Below are positions 42,917 through 53,518 of a stretch of 64,000 nucleotides of DNA, one piece after another. The notes beneath the pieces were generated by a model that saw only the letters and a list, made by a program, of their open reading frames with translations, had not been told where the DNA came from and searched no databases. The stretch is taken from NCBI RefSeq assembly GCF_019334565.1, contig NZ_CP079724.1, positions 269,001 through 333,000 on the forward strand, in the 5' to 3' direction. Both the position numbers and the translations under genes were made by a program. This DNA comes from Streptococcus oralis (GTDB taxonomy: Bacteria; Bacillota; Bacilli; Lactobacillales; Streptococcaceae). Within the stretch, counting starts at the first letter, position 1, and every line of letters starts with the position of its first letter.

Positions 42917-43459
42917 CTAGTCGTCTTCTCGATCTTTCTTGGCTTTTCGAATGCGAAGAGAGACGATAATTTGTATGGTCACTCCGAAGAAGAGAGTAGC
43001 TAGGATAGTTGATACAAAATGCCCTGCATTTAAAAGAGAACCAAGATAACCCTTGCTATCATCGGTTAGGACATTCAGAAGCGGTATTCCAAAGAACATG
43101 CCCATGCCATAGATCAGACCCGCTTTTAGACCCGGAAAATGTAGTTGTTTACTTTCTTTTTGACTCAGCATTTCGGGGTCAATAGCTGTGATGCCCGTTT
43201 TCTTGGTTTGAGAGACCACATAGAGGGCAGCCATCATCGAAATGCCAAACACCACGAGAGGATAGCCGATAGCGACAATTTGTGGGTATTTATAAGCAAG
43301 GATAAAGGGGATGAGGTTGCCAAATATCATGAGATAAAAGAGAACGATAAAGACCTGATTCCCGATACGATCGGCCTCGCGCCGTTTGTGTTCGTCAAGG
43401 GGGCCAGAAATGCCGTATGTGCGTTTGATGAGTTTTTCAGTGAGAGTTTCTTTTTTCAT
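42917..43459 (-). CDS. DUF3278 family membrane protein
   Basis: 180 residues, four hydrophobic helices, basic C-terminus (LRIRKAKKDRE). The N-terminal ISGPLDEHKRREADRIG motif is typical of DUF3278 proteins paired with a small XRE regulator in streptococci and lactobacilli. It follows that regulator by 15 bp. Function unknown. Confidence 0.75.
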   Translation of the reverse strand: MKKETLTEKLIKRTYGISGPLDEHKRREADRIGNQVFIVLFYLMIFGNLIPFILAYKYPQIVAIGYPLVVFGISMMAALYVVSQTKKTGITAIDPEMLSQKESKQLHFPGLKAGLIYGMGMFFGIPLLNVLTDDSKGYLGSLLNAGHFVSTILATLFFGVTIQIIVSLRIRKAKKDREDD

Positions 43460-43474
43460 TTGTTTGCTCCTTTT

Positions 43475-43669
43475 TTAAAAATCGTCTTCCCAAAAGAGGC
43501 TATTGAGGTCAGTTTGGAGGCTGCGGGCGAGGTTGAGACAGAGTTCTAGGGTTGGATTGTACTTGTCATTTTCAATCATGTTGATGGTCTGTCTCGAGAC
43601 ACCGATATCTTTGGCGAGCTCGAGCTGAGAAATGCCCAGTTCCTTGCGGAATTCTTTAACACGATTCAT
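43475..43669 (-). CDS. Small XRE-family regulator (YozG-like)
   Basis: 64 residues, essentially one helix-turn-helix (about 5-58, SQLELAKDIGVSRQTINMIE) with a short acidic tail (WEDDF). It is the first gene of the operon with GGAG just upstream. The promoter in front is perfect consensus and flanked by a matched inverted repeat, which is probably its own operator. Confidence 0.85.
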   Translation of the reverse strand: MNRVKEFRKELGISQLELAKDIGVSRQTINMIENDKYNPTLELCLNLARSLQTDLNSLFWEDDF

Positions 43670-43684
43670 AGGGTCTCCTTTCTG

Positions 43685-43751
43685 ATATGTCGTATATATT
43701 TGACTATATTATATTCTTTTGGGGATGGGATGTCAAGTATATATGACATAT
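43685..43751 (-). promoter_or_regulatory. Consensus promoter flanked by inverted repeats (XRE/DUF3278 operon)
   Basis: Minus strand: TTGACA (plus 43731-43736), 17-bp spacer, TATAAT (plus 43708-43713). The 14-mers at 43685-43698 (ATATGTCGTATATA) and 43738-43751 (TATATATGACATAT) are inverted copies matching at 13 of 14 positions, placed just downstream and just upstream of the promoter. Confidence 0.8.
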
Positions 43752-43813
43752 TTTTGAGAATTTTTTTCGAAGAAACTTAGCCTTGTCTGACAAGTGCAAG
43801 CTGGTCAGATTTG

Positions 43814-43822
43814 TGGTAAAAT
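43814..43822 (+). promoter_or_regulatory. rsmH promoter, giving an almost leaderless mRNA
   Basis: An extended -10 (TGGTAAAAT, TAAAAT at 43817-43822) ends only 9 bp before the rsmH ATG at 43832, and no Shine-Dalgarno sequence lies between. A start 6-8 bp after the -10 would leave a leader of 0-3 nt. Confidence 0.55.
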
Positions 43823-43831
43823 AGATAAGAT

Positions 43832-44782
43832 ATGACAAAAGAATTTCATCATGTAACGGTCTTGCTTCATGAAACGATTGATATGCTTGACGTAAAACCT
43901 GACGGTATCTACGTTGATGCGACTTTGGGCGGAGCAGGCCATAGCGAATATTTATTAAGTAAATTGAGCGAAAAAGGTCATCTCTATGCCTTTGACCAGG
44001 ACCAGAATGCTATTGACAATGCGCAAAAACGGTTGGCACCCTATATCGAAAAGGGGATGGTGACTTTTATCAAGGATAACTTCCGTCATTTGCAGGCACG
44101 TTTGCAGGAGGCTGGTGTCCAGGAAATTGATGGAATTTGTTATGACTTGGGAGTGTCCAGTCCTCAGCTAGATCAGCGTGAACGTGGCTTTTCTTATAAA
44201 AAGGATGCGCCACTGGATATGCGGATGAATCAGGAAGCTAGTCTGACGGCCTATGAGGTGGTCAATCATTATGACTATCATGACCTGGTTCGGATCTTTT
44301 TCAAGTATGGTGAGGATAAATTTTCTAAACAGATTGCCCGTAAGATTGAGCAAGCGCGTGAGGTGAAACCCATTGAGACGACGACGGAGTTGGCAGAGAT
44401 TATCAAGTCGGCCAAGCCTGCCAAGGAGCTCAAGAAAAAGGGACACCCTGCCAAGCAGATTTTTCAGGCTATCCGAATCGAAGTCAATGATGAGCTGGGC
44501 GCTGCAGATGAATCTATCCAGCAGGCCATGGACATGCTGGCTCTGGATGGTAGAATCTCGGTCATTACCTTCCATTCGCTGGAAGACCGCTTGACCAAGC
44601 AATTATTCAAGGAAGCTTCAACAGTGGAAGTTCCCAAAGGCTTGCCCTTCATTCCAGATGACCTTAAGCCCAAGATGGAATTGGTATCCCGTAAGCCAAT
44701 CTTGCCAAGTGCTGAAGAGCTAGAAGCCAACAATCGTTCGCATTCAGCCAAGTTGCGCGTGGCTAGAAAAATTCACAAGTAA
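43832..44782 (+). CDS. rsmH: 16S rRNA (cytosine1402-N4)-methyltransferase
   Basis: 316 residues, the standard RsmH/MraW length. The SAM-binding motif is [15 protein letters not shown] near the N-terminus; [19 protein letters not shown] and ITFHSLEDR are family blocks. It methylates C1402 of 16S rRNA in the decoding centre. It is the first gene of the rsmH-ftsL-pbpX-mraY cluster, in the same order as S. pneumoniae. Confidence 0.97.
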   Translation: MTKEFHHVTVLLHETIDMLDVKPDGIYVDATLGGAGHSEYLLSKLSEKGHLYAFDQDQNAIDNAQKRLAPYIEKGMVTFIKDNFRHLQARLQEAGVQEIDGICYDLGVSSPQLDQRERGFSYKKDAPLDMRMNQEASLTAYEVVNHYDYHDLVRIFFKYGEDKFSKQIARKIEQAREVKPIETTTELAEIIKSAKPAKELKKKGHPAKQIFQAIRIEVNDELGAADESIQQAMDMLALDGRISVITFHSLEDRLTKQLFKEASTVEVPKGLPFIPDDLKPKMELVSRKPILPSAEELEANNRSHSAKLRVARKIHK

Positions 44783-44792
44783 GAGGAAAAAC

Positions 44793-45110
44793 ATGGCAGA
44801 AAGAATCGAAAAAACAAGCCAGTTATTGCAAACGAAGTTTAAAGGTTTTTCACGTGTGGAAAAGGCCTTCTATGTTTCGATTGCTGCAACAATGATTATC
44901 CTGGCAATTAGCGTTGTGTTTATGCAGACCAAGCTATTACAAGTTCAGAATGAATTGACCAAGGTCAATGCTCAAATCGAAGAAAAGAAAACCGAGCTAG
45001 ACGATGCCAAGCAAGAGGTCAATGAATTGATTCGTTCAGAACGTTTGAAAGAAATTGCAAACTCCAAGGATTTGCAGCTGAATAACGAAAATATCCGAGC
45101 AGCGGAGTAA
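44793..45110 (+). CDS. ftsL: Cell division protein FtsL
   Basis: 105 residues with a short cytoplasmic N-terminus, one transmembrane helix (about 27-48) and an extracytoplasmic coiled coil (LQVQNELTKVNAQIEEKK). It is the divisome scaffold that pairs with DivIC/FtsB. It ends 3 bp before pbpX. Confidence 0.93.
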   Translation: MAERIEKTSQLLQTKFKGFSRVEKAFYVSIAATMIILAISVVFMQTKLLQVQNELTKVNAQIEEKKTELDDAKQEVNELIRSERLKEIANSKDLQLNNENIRAAE

Positions 45111-45113
45111 GAA

Positions 45114-47369
45114 ATGAAACAGTGGAAAGAAAAAATCATCCGTTATGCCGTTCGTAACCGTAAATCTCCAGAAGAAAACCGCCGAAGAGTAGGGAAAAGC
45201 CTGAGTTTATTGGCTGTCATACTCTTCGCTGTCTTTTTGGTCAACTTTGCGGTCATTATCGGAACGGGTAAAAAATTTGGTAAGGACTTGGTTCAAGAAG
45301 CCAACAAGGTCCATCAAACAACCAAGACGATTCCTGCAAAACGGGGAACCATCTACGATCGTAATGGAACACCTATTGCTGAGGATGCGACTTCGTATAA
45401 TATCTATGCCGTTATTGATAAGACCTACAAGTCAGCAACAGGCAAAATTCTCTATGTAGAGGATTCTCAATTTAATAAGGTAGCTGAAATTTTCCATAAG
45501 TATCTGGATATGGAGGAGTCTTATGTCAAAGAACAGCTTTCTCAACCAGATCTAAAACAGGTATCCTTTGGGACCAAGGGAAATGGGATCACCTATGCCA
45601 ATATGATGGCTATTAAAAATGACCTCAAAACTGCTGGTGTTGAGGGAGTTGACTTTACAACTAGCCCTAACCGCAGTTATCCCAATGGACAGTTTGCTTC
45701 TTCCTTTATCGGTTTAGCGCAACTCCATGAAAATGAGGATGGCACCAAACGTTTGATTGGGACATCTGGATTGGAGAGTTCTTTAAATAACATTCTGGCG
45801 GGTACAGATGGGATCATCACCTATGAGAAGGATCGTCTGGGAAATATTGTTCCGGGTACAGATCAAGCTTCCCAACAAACAGTAGATGGAAAAGATGTAT
45901 ACACAACCCTTTCTAGTCCCTTGCAATCCTTTGTGGAAACCCAGATGGATGCCTTTCAGGAAAAGGTAAAAGGCAAGTATATGACGGCTACCTTGGTCAG
46001 CGCTAAGACAGGGGAAATCCTGGCTACGACCCAACGGCCGACCTTTAACGCAGATACCAAGGATGGCATCACAAAAGACTTTGTCTGGCGTGATATCCTC
46101 TATCAAAGTAACTATGAGCCAGGGTCAACCATGAAGGTGATGATGTTGGCCTCAGCCATTGATAACAATACCTTCCCTGGTGGCGAATACTTTAACAGCA
46201 GTGAATTGAAAATAGCAGATGCGACCATTCGAGACTGGGACGTCAATGAAGGTTTGACGAGTGGTGGCACCATGACCTTCTCTCAAGGATTTGCCCACTC
46301 AAGTAATATCGGGATGACCTTGCTTGAGCAAAAGATGGGAGATGCAACTTGGTTGGACTACCTTAACCGCTTTAAGTTTGGGGTGCCGACCCGTTTTGGT
46401 CTGGCGGATGAGTACACAGGTCAATTGCCTGCTGATAACATTGTCAATATCGCCATGAGTTCATTTGGACAAGGGATTTCTGTTACCCAGACCCAAATGC
46501 TTCGTGCCTTTACAGCCATTGCCAACGATGGGGTTATGTTGGAGCCGAAATTTATCAGTGCCCTCTATGATCCAAATGACCAGTCTGTTCGTAAGTCTCA
46601 AAAGGAAATTGTTGGAAATCCTGTATCAAAAGCAGCAGCTTCCTCTACTCGGGATCACATGGTCATGGTCGGAACAGATCCTGTCTACGGTACCATGTAC
46701 AACCACAGCACAGGAAAACCAAATGTCAATGTTCCGGGGCAAAATGTTGCCCTGAAATCAGGGACTGCTCAGATTGCTGATGAGAAGAATGGGGGTTACC
46801 TAACAGGTGAAACCAACTATATCTTCTCTGTTGTGTCGATGCATCCTGCAGAGAATCCTGACTTTATCCTCTATGTGACGGTGCAACAGCCAGAGCATTA
46901 TTCAGGCGTTCAGCTAGGAGAGTTTGCCAACCCAATCCTTGAGCGAGCTTCTGCCATGAAAGAATCCCTCAATCTTCAGTCAACTGCCAAGAGCTTAGAT
47001 CAGGTCAGCAAGACGACAAGTTATGCCATGCCAGCTACCAAGGACTTTACGCCGGGAGACCTAGCGGAGGAATTGCGTCGAAACCTGGTCCAACCAATCG
47101 TTATCGGAACAGGAACCAAGATCAAGGAACTCTCGGTTTCTGAAGGAGATAATTTGGAAGCCAATCAGCAGATCTTGATCCTGTCAGATAAGGTCGAAGA
47201 AATGCCTGATATGTACGGCTGGACAGATGAAAATGTGCAAACATTTGCCAAATGGCTGAATATAGAAGTCGAGTGGGAAGGTAGTGGCAAAACGGTCAAG
47301 AAACAAAGTGTCCGTGCCAATACAGCCCTCAAAGACATTAAAAAAATGAAAATAACTTTAGGAGATTAA
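45114..47369 (+). CDS. pbpX: Penicillin-binding protein 2X
   Basis: 751 residues. N-terminal membrane anchor (about 29-50), dimerisation domain, transpeptidase domain with S338-TMK, S396-SN and K548-SG, and two C-terminal PASTA domains (about 630-751). It is the septal class B transpeptidase partnered with FtsW. The Thr of STMK, often replaced in penicillin-resistant pneumococci, is present here, so this one marker gives no sign of resistance; mosaicism elsewhere cannot be judged by eye. Confidence 0.96.
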   Translation: MKQWKEKIIRYAVRNRKSPEENRRRVGKSLSLLAVILFAVFLVNFAVIIGTGKKFGKDLVQEANKVHQTTKTIPAKRGTIYDRNGTPIAEDATSYNIYAVIDKTYKSATGKILYVEDSQFNKVAEIFHKYLDMEESYVKEQLSQPDLKQVSFGTKGNGITYANMMAIKNDLKTAGVEGVDFTTSPNRSYPNGQFASSFIGLAQLHENEDGTKRLIGTSGLESSLNNILAGTDGIITYEKDRLGNIVPGTDQASQQTVDGKDVYTTLSSPLQSFVETQMDAFQEKVKGKYMTATLVSAKTGEILATTQRPTFNADTKDGITKDFVWRDILYQSNYEPGSTMKVMMLASAIDNNTFPGGEYFNSSELKIADATIRDWDVNEGLTSGGTMTFSQGFAHSSNIGMTLLEQKMGDATWLDYLNRFKFGVPTRFGLADEYTGQLPADNIVNIAMSSFGQGISVTQTQMLRAFTAIANDGVMLEPKFISALYDPNDQSVRKSQKEIVGNPVSKAAASSTRDHMVMVGTDPVYGTMYNHSTGKPNVNVPGQNVALKSGTAQIADEKNGGYLTGETNYIFSVVSMHPAENPDFILYVTVQQPEHYSGVQLGEFANPILERASAMKESLNLQSTAKSLDQVSKTTSYAMPATKDFTPGDLAEELRRNLVQPIVIGTGTKIKELSVSEGDNLEANQQILILSDKVEEMPDMYGWTDENVQTFAKWLNIEVEWEGSGKTVKKQSVRANTALKDIKKMKITLGD

Positions 47370-47370
47370 G

Positions 47371-48351
47371 ATGATTAGTTCCATTAGTGCTGGAATTCTA
47401 GCCTTTCTATTGACCTTGATAGGTATTCCAGCCTTTATCCGATTTTATCGAAAAGCACAGATTACGGGACAGCAGATGCACGAGGATGTCAAGCAACACC
47501 AAGCTAAAGCTGGGACTCCAACCATGGGAGGTCTTGTCTTCCTGATTGTTGCAGTTGTTGTGAGCTTCCTTGTCGCTCTCTTTACCCAACAATTGACCAA
47601 CAATATAGGCATGATTTTGTTTATCTTGGTTTTGTATGGTTTGGTAGGTTTTTTGGATGATTTCCTCAAGGTCTTTCGTAAAATCAACGAAGGCTTAAAT
47701 CCCAAGCAAAAACTTGCTCTCCAGCTGCTTGGAGGAGTGATTTTCTACCTCTTTTATGAACGTGGTGGCGATATGCTTTCAGTTTTTGGCTACCAAGTTC
47801 ATTTGGGAATTTTCTATATTTTCTTTGCCCTTTTCTGGCTAGTTGGCTTTTCAAATGCGGTGAATCTGACTGACGGGATCGACGGCTTGGCTAGTATCTC
47901 AGTAGTGATTAGCTTGTCGGCCTATGGTGTGATTGCTTATATGCAAAATCAACTGGATATTCTTCTTGTGATTATTGCCATGATTGGTGGTTTGTTAGGC
48001 TTCTTCGTCTTTAACCACAAGCCTGCCAAGGTCTTTATGGGAGATGTGGGAAGTTTGGCTCTAGGTGGGATGCTGGCAGCTATTTCTATGGCTCTCCACC
48101 AAGAATGGACCCTTTTGTTGATTGGGATTATCTATGTTTTTGAGACAAGCTCTGTCATGATGCAGGTCACCTACTTTAAACTTAGTGGTGGGAAGCGTAT
48201 TTTCCGTATGACACCTGTGCATCACCATTTTGAGCTTGGAGGATTCTCAGGCAAGGGCAATCCTTGGAGCGAGTGGAAGGTTGACTTCTTCTTTTGGGGA
48301 GTTGGGCTTCTAGCAAGTCTCTTGACCTTAGCCTTTTTATACCTACTGTAA
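47371..48351 (+). CDS. mraY: Phospho-N-acetylmuramoyl-pentapeptide transferase
   Basis: 326 residues, polytopic with about ten helices. Catalytic blocks [27 protein letters not shown] and HHHFELGG are all present. It makes lipid I at the inner face of the membrane, the precursor of the TelC target lipid II. It follows pbpX by one base and is the last gene of the cluster. Confidence 0.97.
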   Translation: MISSISAGILAFLLTLIGIPAFIRFYRKAQITGQQMHEDVKQHQAKAGTPTMGGLVFLIVAVVVSFLVALFTQQLTNNIGMILFILVLYGLVGFLDDFLKVFRKINEGLNPKQKLALQLLGGVIFYLFYERGGDMLSVFGYQVHLGIFYIFFALFWLVGFSNAVNLTDGIDGLASISVVISLSAYGVIAYMQNQLDILLVIIAMIGGLLGFFVFNHKPAKVFMGDVGSLALGGMLAAISMALHQEWTLLLIGIIYVFETSSVMMQVTYFKLSGGKRIFRMTPVHHHFELGGFSGKGNPWSEWKVDFFFWGVGLLASLLTLAFLYLL

Positions 48352-48373
48352 AAATAATTTCTGATTACAAAAT

Positions 48374-48407
48374 AAAACAGGATGAAGGTGATCTTCATCC
48401 TGTTTTT
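48374..48407. terminator. Bidirectional terminator between mraY and the GH95 gene
   Basis: Perfect 14-bp stem AAAACAGGATGAAG / CTTCATCCTGTTTT with a 5-nt loop and T runs on both strands. Confidence 0.88.
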
Positions 48408-48420
48408 GTGTGGTTAAAGG

Positions 48421-51400
48421 TTAGTTGGAGTCATCCTTTCTTCCTTTTAACATAAAAGTGGCTGTAAGGGCTAGGCTGAGTCCTGCTAAGAAGAGGAGTG
48501 GGTTGGACGCTTCTCCTGTTGCTGGAAGTTCTTCTTTAGGAGAATGATTTCCAGTTTTCGCAAGGCTCGGACTAGCTGAAAGTTGTTCAGCCTCGTGTGC
48601 TAATGTTTCTGCATCTGAAGTACTTGGTTTTTCCTCAGTGTTAGAGCTTGTTCCAGTAGCTTGATAGACGACAGCATAGGTACTGAAATGATTAGTGATG
48701 AATTCTACCTTTCCGTCTTGAACGGTGAAATCAAGGGCTTGCAACTCCTTGGTCGGAGTGATGTAGTAGATGTTTTCTACGCTAGCTGAAATAGGCAAGC
48801 GAACCAAGACAGAGCCTTTTGGCTGCAAGCTATGATCGGTTGGATTTTTAAGCTGTAGGTCGTAAGCATCATAGGTCTTGCCAAAGAGTTCTTGAGCTAG
48901 GACACGTCGGCTAGAAACGTGAGAAATTCCTTCTAAGTCGCTGGCTCCACCGATGATTTCTACTCCAGTTTCCTTATCTTTTAAGACTCGAACTGGATAG
49001 TCAGGAAGGCTAAGGCTTGGAGCAGCCTGATCCCCACTAGTTCCGATAGGTTTGGTGTATTCAGGTTTTTCAACAGTAGGTGCTTCCTCTTGACCTGCTG
49101 TTCCGATCGGTTCGGTGTATTCAGGCTTTTCTACAGTAGGAGACTCTTCTTGCCCCGCCGTTCCGATAGGTTCGGTGTATTCAGGCATTTCTACAGTGGG
49201 TGGCACTTCTTGCCCTGCCGTTCCGATAGGCTCGGTGTATTTCGGAATTTCAACAGTAGGAGCTGGTTCGTCCCCCTTGCTTGTAGTTGGTCGCTTCTCA
49301 TCGACTTTCTTTTCATCCTTTTTAGTAAAGACGGCCACGATAGGGCTGCTTGTGGTATTTCCTTGAATTGTATAAGCTTCAATGGCATTTCCAGCTTTGC
49401 GATTGGTTTCGTCAGGGATTGGGATTTGAACTTGATTGTCTTGGATTGATAGGATAGTCTGATCCCCACTGGTAACCAGATGCGTTTCATCCACCTTACG
49501 CAAAACTAGAGGATCTTTGACTCCTGGGAAGGTCACTGCGATGGCTTCCCAATCTCCAGCTGGTAGGCTTAAGGAAATGGTTTTGTCATTTTCCTTAAGA
49601 GGCGCAATGCTCGGGCTATCTATACCAACAGCAGGAGCTTTGATGATATCAAAGGAGTCTAGAGAGATTTTCTTGCGACCTTCTGGCGAATCTGGATCAA
49701 CTTGTAATGTCAGGGTATGCGGACCGTCAGTGAGATTTGTAAATTCGCCAATAAAAGCTCTCTTTTCAGTTGCACCTGAAGTGTAGAAGTCTAGACTTGG
49801 CATTTCTTTGCCATCTAGTGTAACACGTGCTCGTCCAAGAGCGAGGCTCTTTAAGCCAAAGATACGAATACCCGTCCCTGTAAAGGAAATAGTTGCCTGA
49901 GCTTCTGAAGCTGCACTAGAGTCGCTGTTGTTAATATCAGCGTATTTTTCCGTACCTCCGTAGAGTTCAGGGTCAGACCAGTCCTTAAACTGGGCACCAT
50001 ACTGGATGCGCGAATCACGATCATCCATTTTTTCAATCGTATTGTCTGTTCCTGCTAGGATTTTTAAGTAGTCTAATGAAATTTTCGAACGCTCACTACC
50101 ACGTCCTTTGTGTTCACGTTTAACACTAAGAGTCAATGTGTGAGGTCCGTCAGACAATCCTGTGAAGCGACCGATGAGACTACCTTTTTCAGTTGCCCCA
50201 GCAGTATGGAAGTCAAGTTCGCCGACTTCTTTGCCATCAATTTTAGCAGTGGCAAGACCTAGTTCAGACGATTTCAGTCCATAGATTTCGATACCCACAC
50301 CATTGAAAGGAATAGTAGCAGTCACGTCTTGGTCTGTGTAGTTTCCTTTTGAAAGATCAGCAAACTTCTCCGTTCCTCCAAATAATTCTGAGTCTGCCCA
50401 GTTTCCAAAGGCAGCTCCGTACTGGATACGACTGTCTCGGTCATCCATCAATTCACTAGGAGTTTCTACAGTTGCCTGTTCAGATACTTGTGTGGAAACT
50501 TCGCCCAGCATCGCCTTGACGGTATAAGTATAGGCGAGTTGAGGATTTAGTGATCGGTCGATAAAGTGGGTTTGATTGGTTACAAATTCTCTAGTTGCAG
50601 AGGTTTGGCCAGATTCGTCTTTTACTTGTCTTTGGATGACATAGTGGGTAGCGCCTTCTACTTGGTTGAAGGTGAGTTCGGCAGTGACTCCATTTTGTCG
50701 AACTGCTGTCAGGCTGGTTACACGACCAGGAAAATGTTCAAAGGTAATGACGTCACCTTTTTGCGTTGCAAGCTGGATACGATTATCTTTAAGGATCGTT
50801 GCTTTGACTGCTTTGCCATTGACCTTAACCTGACTGGCTTCGATATTTGGATAGTCTACAACCAGGTCCCCGCCAACATTTGAAAGGAAGGACAAACTTT
50901 GAAGATTTTTATCTTTCCACTTCATGCTGACTTCGAAGTTACCACGGGCAACTAAACCAGAAACTTGACCGTCTTTCCAAGCATCAGGAAGGGCTGGCAA
51001 TGGTGCAATATAGCCGGTATGAGATTGCAGGAGCATTTCTGCCATCCCACTAGTTGCTCCAAAGTTTCCGTCGATTTGGAAAGGCGCGTGGGTATCCCAA
51101 AGGTTTTCTAGGGTTGAATACTTGAGCTGTTCAGCGAGTAAGCGATGGGCACGATTACCGTCTAAGAGACGAGCCCAGAGGTTGATTTTATTGGCCTTAG
51201 ACCAACCAGTCCCACCATCTCCACGGTGATTGAGGGTTGCACGCGCAGCCTCTAGGTATTCAGCCTGATCCTTGCTAAAGAGCGTACCTGGGAAGAGACC
51301 TACCAGATGAGACACGTGGCGGTGGTTATTTTCAATGCCTTCATTAGTGAATTGCGGGCTGTCTTCTTCGTACCATTCCTTGATACGTCCTTCTTTGTTG

Positions 51401-53484
51401 ATGTGAAGTGGTTTCAGTTTGTCAAATTTAGCCTTGACCTCTGTGACTAAGTCTTGGTCGACTTTCAGATGGTTAGCGACTTCCATGTAGTCGTGGAAGA
51501 GTTGCCAGACTAGCGACTGGTCAAAGGTATTTCCAATGGTAATGGTACCGTGTTCAGGTGAGTAGGATGGAGAAGACACCCAACGGTCACTGGCCTTGTC
51601 ATAGTGCAAGAAGGAGTTCCAGAACTTAGCGGTTTCCTTGAGCATTGGATAAATCTTTTCTTTGAGATAAGTCTCATCCTTGGTGAATTTATAGTAGTCA
51701 TAGACATTCTGCATCATCCAGGCATTGGCTGCTGGCGACCAACCCCAATAGTAATTCCAACCAGGAGTTGTCCAGCCAAATGGTGTTGCTTGAGTGTGGA
51801 CCAACCAACCATTTTCTTGCCCATCTTTGGATTCGATGCCAGCGTATTCCTTAGCAGCGATACGACCATAATAGCGCATGTCGTCAATGTAATTGATCAT
51901 TGGCTTGGCAGTTTCAGCAAGGTTGTTCATGTAGGCTGGCCAATAGTTCATTTGCAAATTGACATTGAGGTGGTAGTCAGCGTTCCAAGGTGGATTGTCT
52001 ACAGCATTCCAGACTCCTTGTAGGTTGGCAGGAAGGGCATCTGTCCGATCACGAGACGAACTGATGAGTAGATATCGGCCATATTGGAAGAAGAGTTCTT
52101 CCAATTTTTGCCCTTTTTCTGGGTTATAGCCTTGAAGGGCCTCTTTTGTCGTTTGAGTAGTCTTGGTTCCGCCTAGATTTAGTTTAACGCGGTTAAAGAG
52201 ACTTTGATAGTCCTTGATATGGGCCTTTTTAAGTGTCTCGTAGTCTTTGGACTTAGCTGCTTCGACAATCCCTTTAACTGTTTTTTCGAGGTCAATGTCT
52301 TTTCGATAGTTGGTTTTTGGATTCTGAGCAAAGTTAGTCTTGGCACTGAGATAGAGGGTTGCATAACTTGCGCCTGTAACGGTCAGAGTTTCGTCCTGAA
52401 CAGTCACCTTTCCGTCCGTTTTAATTCCTAGATAGGATGCAAATTGGAGGCCGTTATCTTTGACAGTTCCCTTTAGAAGGATTCCGTTTGCATCTGTAGT
52501 GACATGACCATTCTTATAGTTGGAATATTCCCAAGAGTAGTTGCCATTAGCAAGCAAGTCTTCTGTCAAGCTGTTCCAAAGGGTAAAGTCAAGTGTCTTG
52601 TTTCCTTTTTTGGTCAAGTGGGTCACGGTGACATCATCAGGATAACTGGAGAAGGTTTCGCGTTTGAAGGTCGTCCCATCTTGGGTGTAAGAAGTGGTCG
52701 TAGTGGCTTCGGTGATGTCTAGATTACGATGATAATCAGTTACAGTATCTAGTCCTTTCTTCTGGTTATTAAAGACCATGAAGATATCTCCAAAGGCTAG
52801 GTAGCGACCATATTGGGCATTATTAGGCCCAACGAGATTTCTTTCAGCTAGGCGTTTGGCTTTTTGGCGGTCTCCATCTTCAAGAGCCTTACGAATTTCT
52901 GCCAAGACCTTGTAGCGATCCTTGTAGTTCCCACCATTATAGTCGCTGCTATCGGGCTGGGGACCACCAGACCAGAGAGTCTTTTCGTTATACTGGATTC
53001 TTTCTTCACCAATCAGACCAAAGACCTTGGCTCCCATCTCGCCATTTCCGACTGGAAGGGCTTGTTTTTCCCATCCATCATAGGAAGGAGCTGTTGGATG
53101 ATCGTAGTTGAGTTGATAGTTTTCTTGCTTTGTCACGGGCTGATCTGCTTTTTCAGGTTCCTTATTTTCTTTAGCTTCTACAATGGCTTCTTCACTAGCT
53201 TGACTATTTGTCGTCTGAGTCTCGTTAGCTGGCTTACTTTCAGAAACTACTGGACTTTCTGCTAGAGACGGATTTGTAGTTTCAGTCGCTTTAGCAGCTT
53301 TGGATTCACTATCAGGCTTAGTGATAGATTCGACAGAGGTCGGTTCAGTTTGTTTGACCTCAACACTGTCTGCGGCTACAGTATGGTTGACTAGAAAAAC
53401 AGCCCCCAGTAAAACAGAAGCAGTCCCAACCGTTAGTTTACGGATGCTATAGCGACAGGATTTCTCCCAAAATATTTTGTCCAT
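48421..53484 (-). CDS. Wall-anchored GH95 alpha-L-fucosidase
   Basis: 1687 residues. A YSIRK signal (12-16, YSIRKLTVGTAS) is followed by a Ser/Thr/Glu-rich linker. The GH95 domain (about 125-910) has LPVGNGEMGAKVFG, LPANLQGVWNAVDNPPWNADYH and NLQMNYWP. After it come a fibronectin-like segment, two tandem lectin-like domains that both begin MDDRDSRIQYGA (about 1020-1290), four PTVEXPEYTEPIGTAGQE repeats, and the sortase signal LPATGE at 1653. GH95 enzymes mostly release alpha-1,2-linked fucose, as on blood-group H and mucin glycans. It should act at the cell surface and complement the GH29 enzyme at 26759. GGAG site; a cre-like site lies just upstream. Confidence 0.92.
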   Translation of the reverse strand: MDKIFWEKSCRYSIRKLTVGTASVLLGAVFLVNHTVAADSVEVKQTEPTSVESITKPDSESKAAKATETTNPSLAESPVVSESKPANETQTTNSQASEEAIVEAKENKEPEKADQPVTKQENYQLNYDHPTAPSYDGWEKQALPVGNGEMGAKVFGLIGEERIQYNEKTLWSGGPQPDSSDYNGGNYKDRYKVLAEIRKALEDGDRQKAKRLAERNLVGPNNAQYGRYLAFGDIFMVFNNQKKGLDTVTDYHRNLDITEATTTTSYTQDGTTFKRETFSSYPDDVTVTHLTKKGNKTLDFTLWNSLTEDLLANGNYSWEYSNYKNGHVTTDANGILLKGTVKDNGLQFASYLGIKTDGKVTVQDETLTVTGASYATLYLSAKTNFAQNPKTNYRKDIDLEKTVKGIVEAAKSKDYETLKKAHIKDYQSLFNRVKLNLGGTKTTQTTKEALQGYNPEKGQKLEELFFQYGRYLLISSSRDRTDALPANLQGVWNAVDNPPWNADYHLNVNLQMNYWPAYMNNLAETAKPMINYIDDMRYYGRIAAKEYAGIESKDGQENGWLVHTQATPFGWTTPGWNYYWGWSPAANAWMMQNVYDYYKFTKDETYLKEKIYPMLKETAKFWNSFLHYDKASDRWVSSPSYSPEHGTITIGNTFDQSLVWQLFHDYMEVANHLKVDQDLVTEVKAKFDKLKPLHINKEGRIKEWYEEDSPQFTNEGIENNHRHVSHLVGLFPGTLFSKDQAEYLEAARATLNHRGDGGTGWSKANKINLWARLLDGNRAHRLLAEQLKYSTLENLWDTHAPFQIDGNFGATSGMAEMLLQSHTGYIAPLPALPDAWKDGQVSGLVARGNFEVSMKWKDKNLQSLSFLSNVGGDLVVDYPNIEASQVKVNGKAVKATILKDNRIQLATQKGDVITFEHFPGRVTSLTAVRQNGVTAELTFNQVEGATHYVIQRQVKDESGQTSATREFVTNQTHFIDRSLNPQLAYTYTVKAMLGEVSTQVSEQATVETPSELMDDRDSRIQYGAAFGNWADSELFGGTEKFADLSKGNYTDQDVTATIPFNGVGIEIYGLKSSELGLATAKIDGKEVGELDFHTAGATEKGSLIGRFTGLSDGPHTLTLSVKREHKGRGSERSKISLDYLKILAGTDNTIEKMDDRDSRIQYGAQFKDWSDPELYGGTEKYADINNSDSSAASEAQATISFTGTGIRIFGLKSLALGRARVTLDGKEMPSLDFYTSGATEKRAFIGEFTNLTDGPHTLTLQVDPDSPEGRKKISLDSFDIIKAPAVGIDSPSIAPLKENDKTISLSLPAGDWEAIAVTFPGVKDPLVLRKVDETHLVTSGDQTILSIQDNQVQIPIPDETNRKAGNAIEAYTIQGNTTSSPIVAVFTKKDEKKVDEKRPTTSKGDEPAPTVEIPKYTEPIGTAGQEVPPTVEMPEYTEPIGTAGQEESPTVEKPEYTEPIGTAGQEEAPTVEKPEYTKPIGTSGDQAAPSLSLPDYPVRVLKDKETGVEIIGGASDLEGISHVSSRRVLAQELFGKTYDAYDLQLKNPTDHSLQPKGSVLVRLPISASVENIYYITPTKELQALDFTVQDGKVEFITNHFSTYAVVYQATGTSSNTEEKPSTSDAETLAHEAEQLSASPSLAKTGNHSPKEELPATGEASNPLLFLAGLSLALTATFMLKGRKDDSN
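48995..49260 (-). repeat. Four tandem PTVE-PEYTEPIGTAGQE repeats in the GH95 protein
   Basis: Units of about 19 residues (57 bp), highly similar at DNA level, in the wall-spanning region. Copy number probably varies between strains. Confidence 0.8.
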
Positions 53485-53504
53485 AGAAATCTCCTTTATA
53501 TTTT

Positions 53505-53518
53505 TGGAACCGTTTACA
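53505..53518 (-). promoter_or_regulatory. cre-like site upstream of the GH95 fucosidase
   Basis: The minus strand reads TGTAAACGGTTCCA, fitting the degenerate CcpA consensus WTGNAANCGNWNNCW. It lies 20-34 bp before the start codon, a roadblock position. The remaining 300 bp to yneF hold no gene, only AT-rich sequence and the yneF promoter. Confidence 0.6.
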
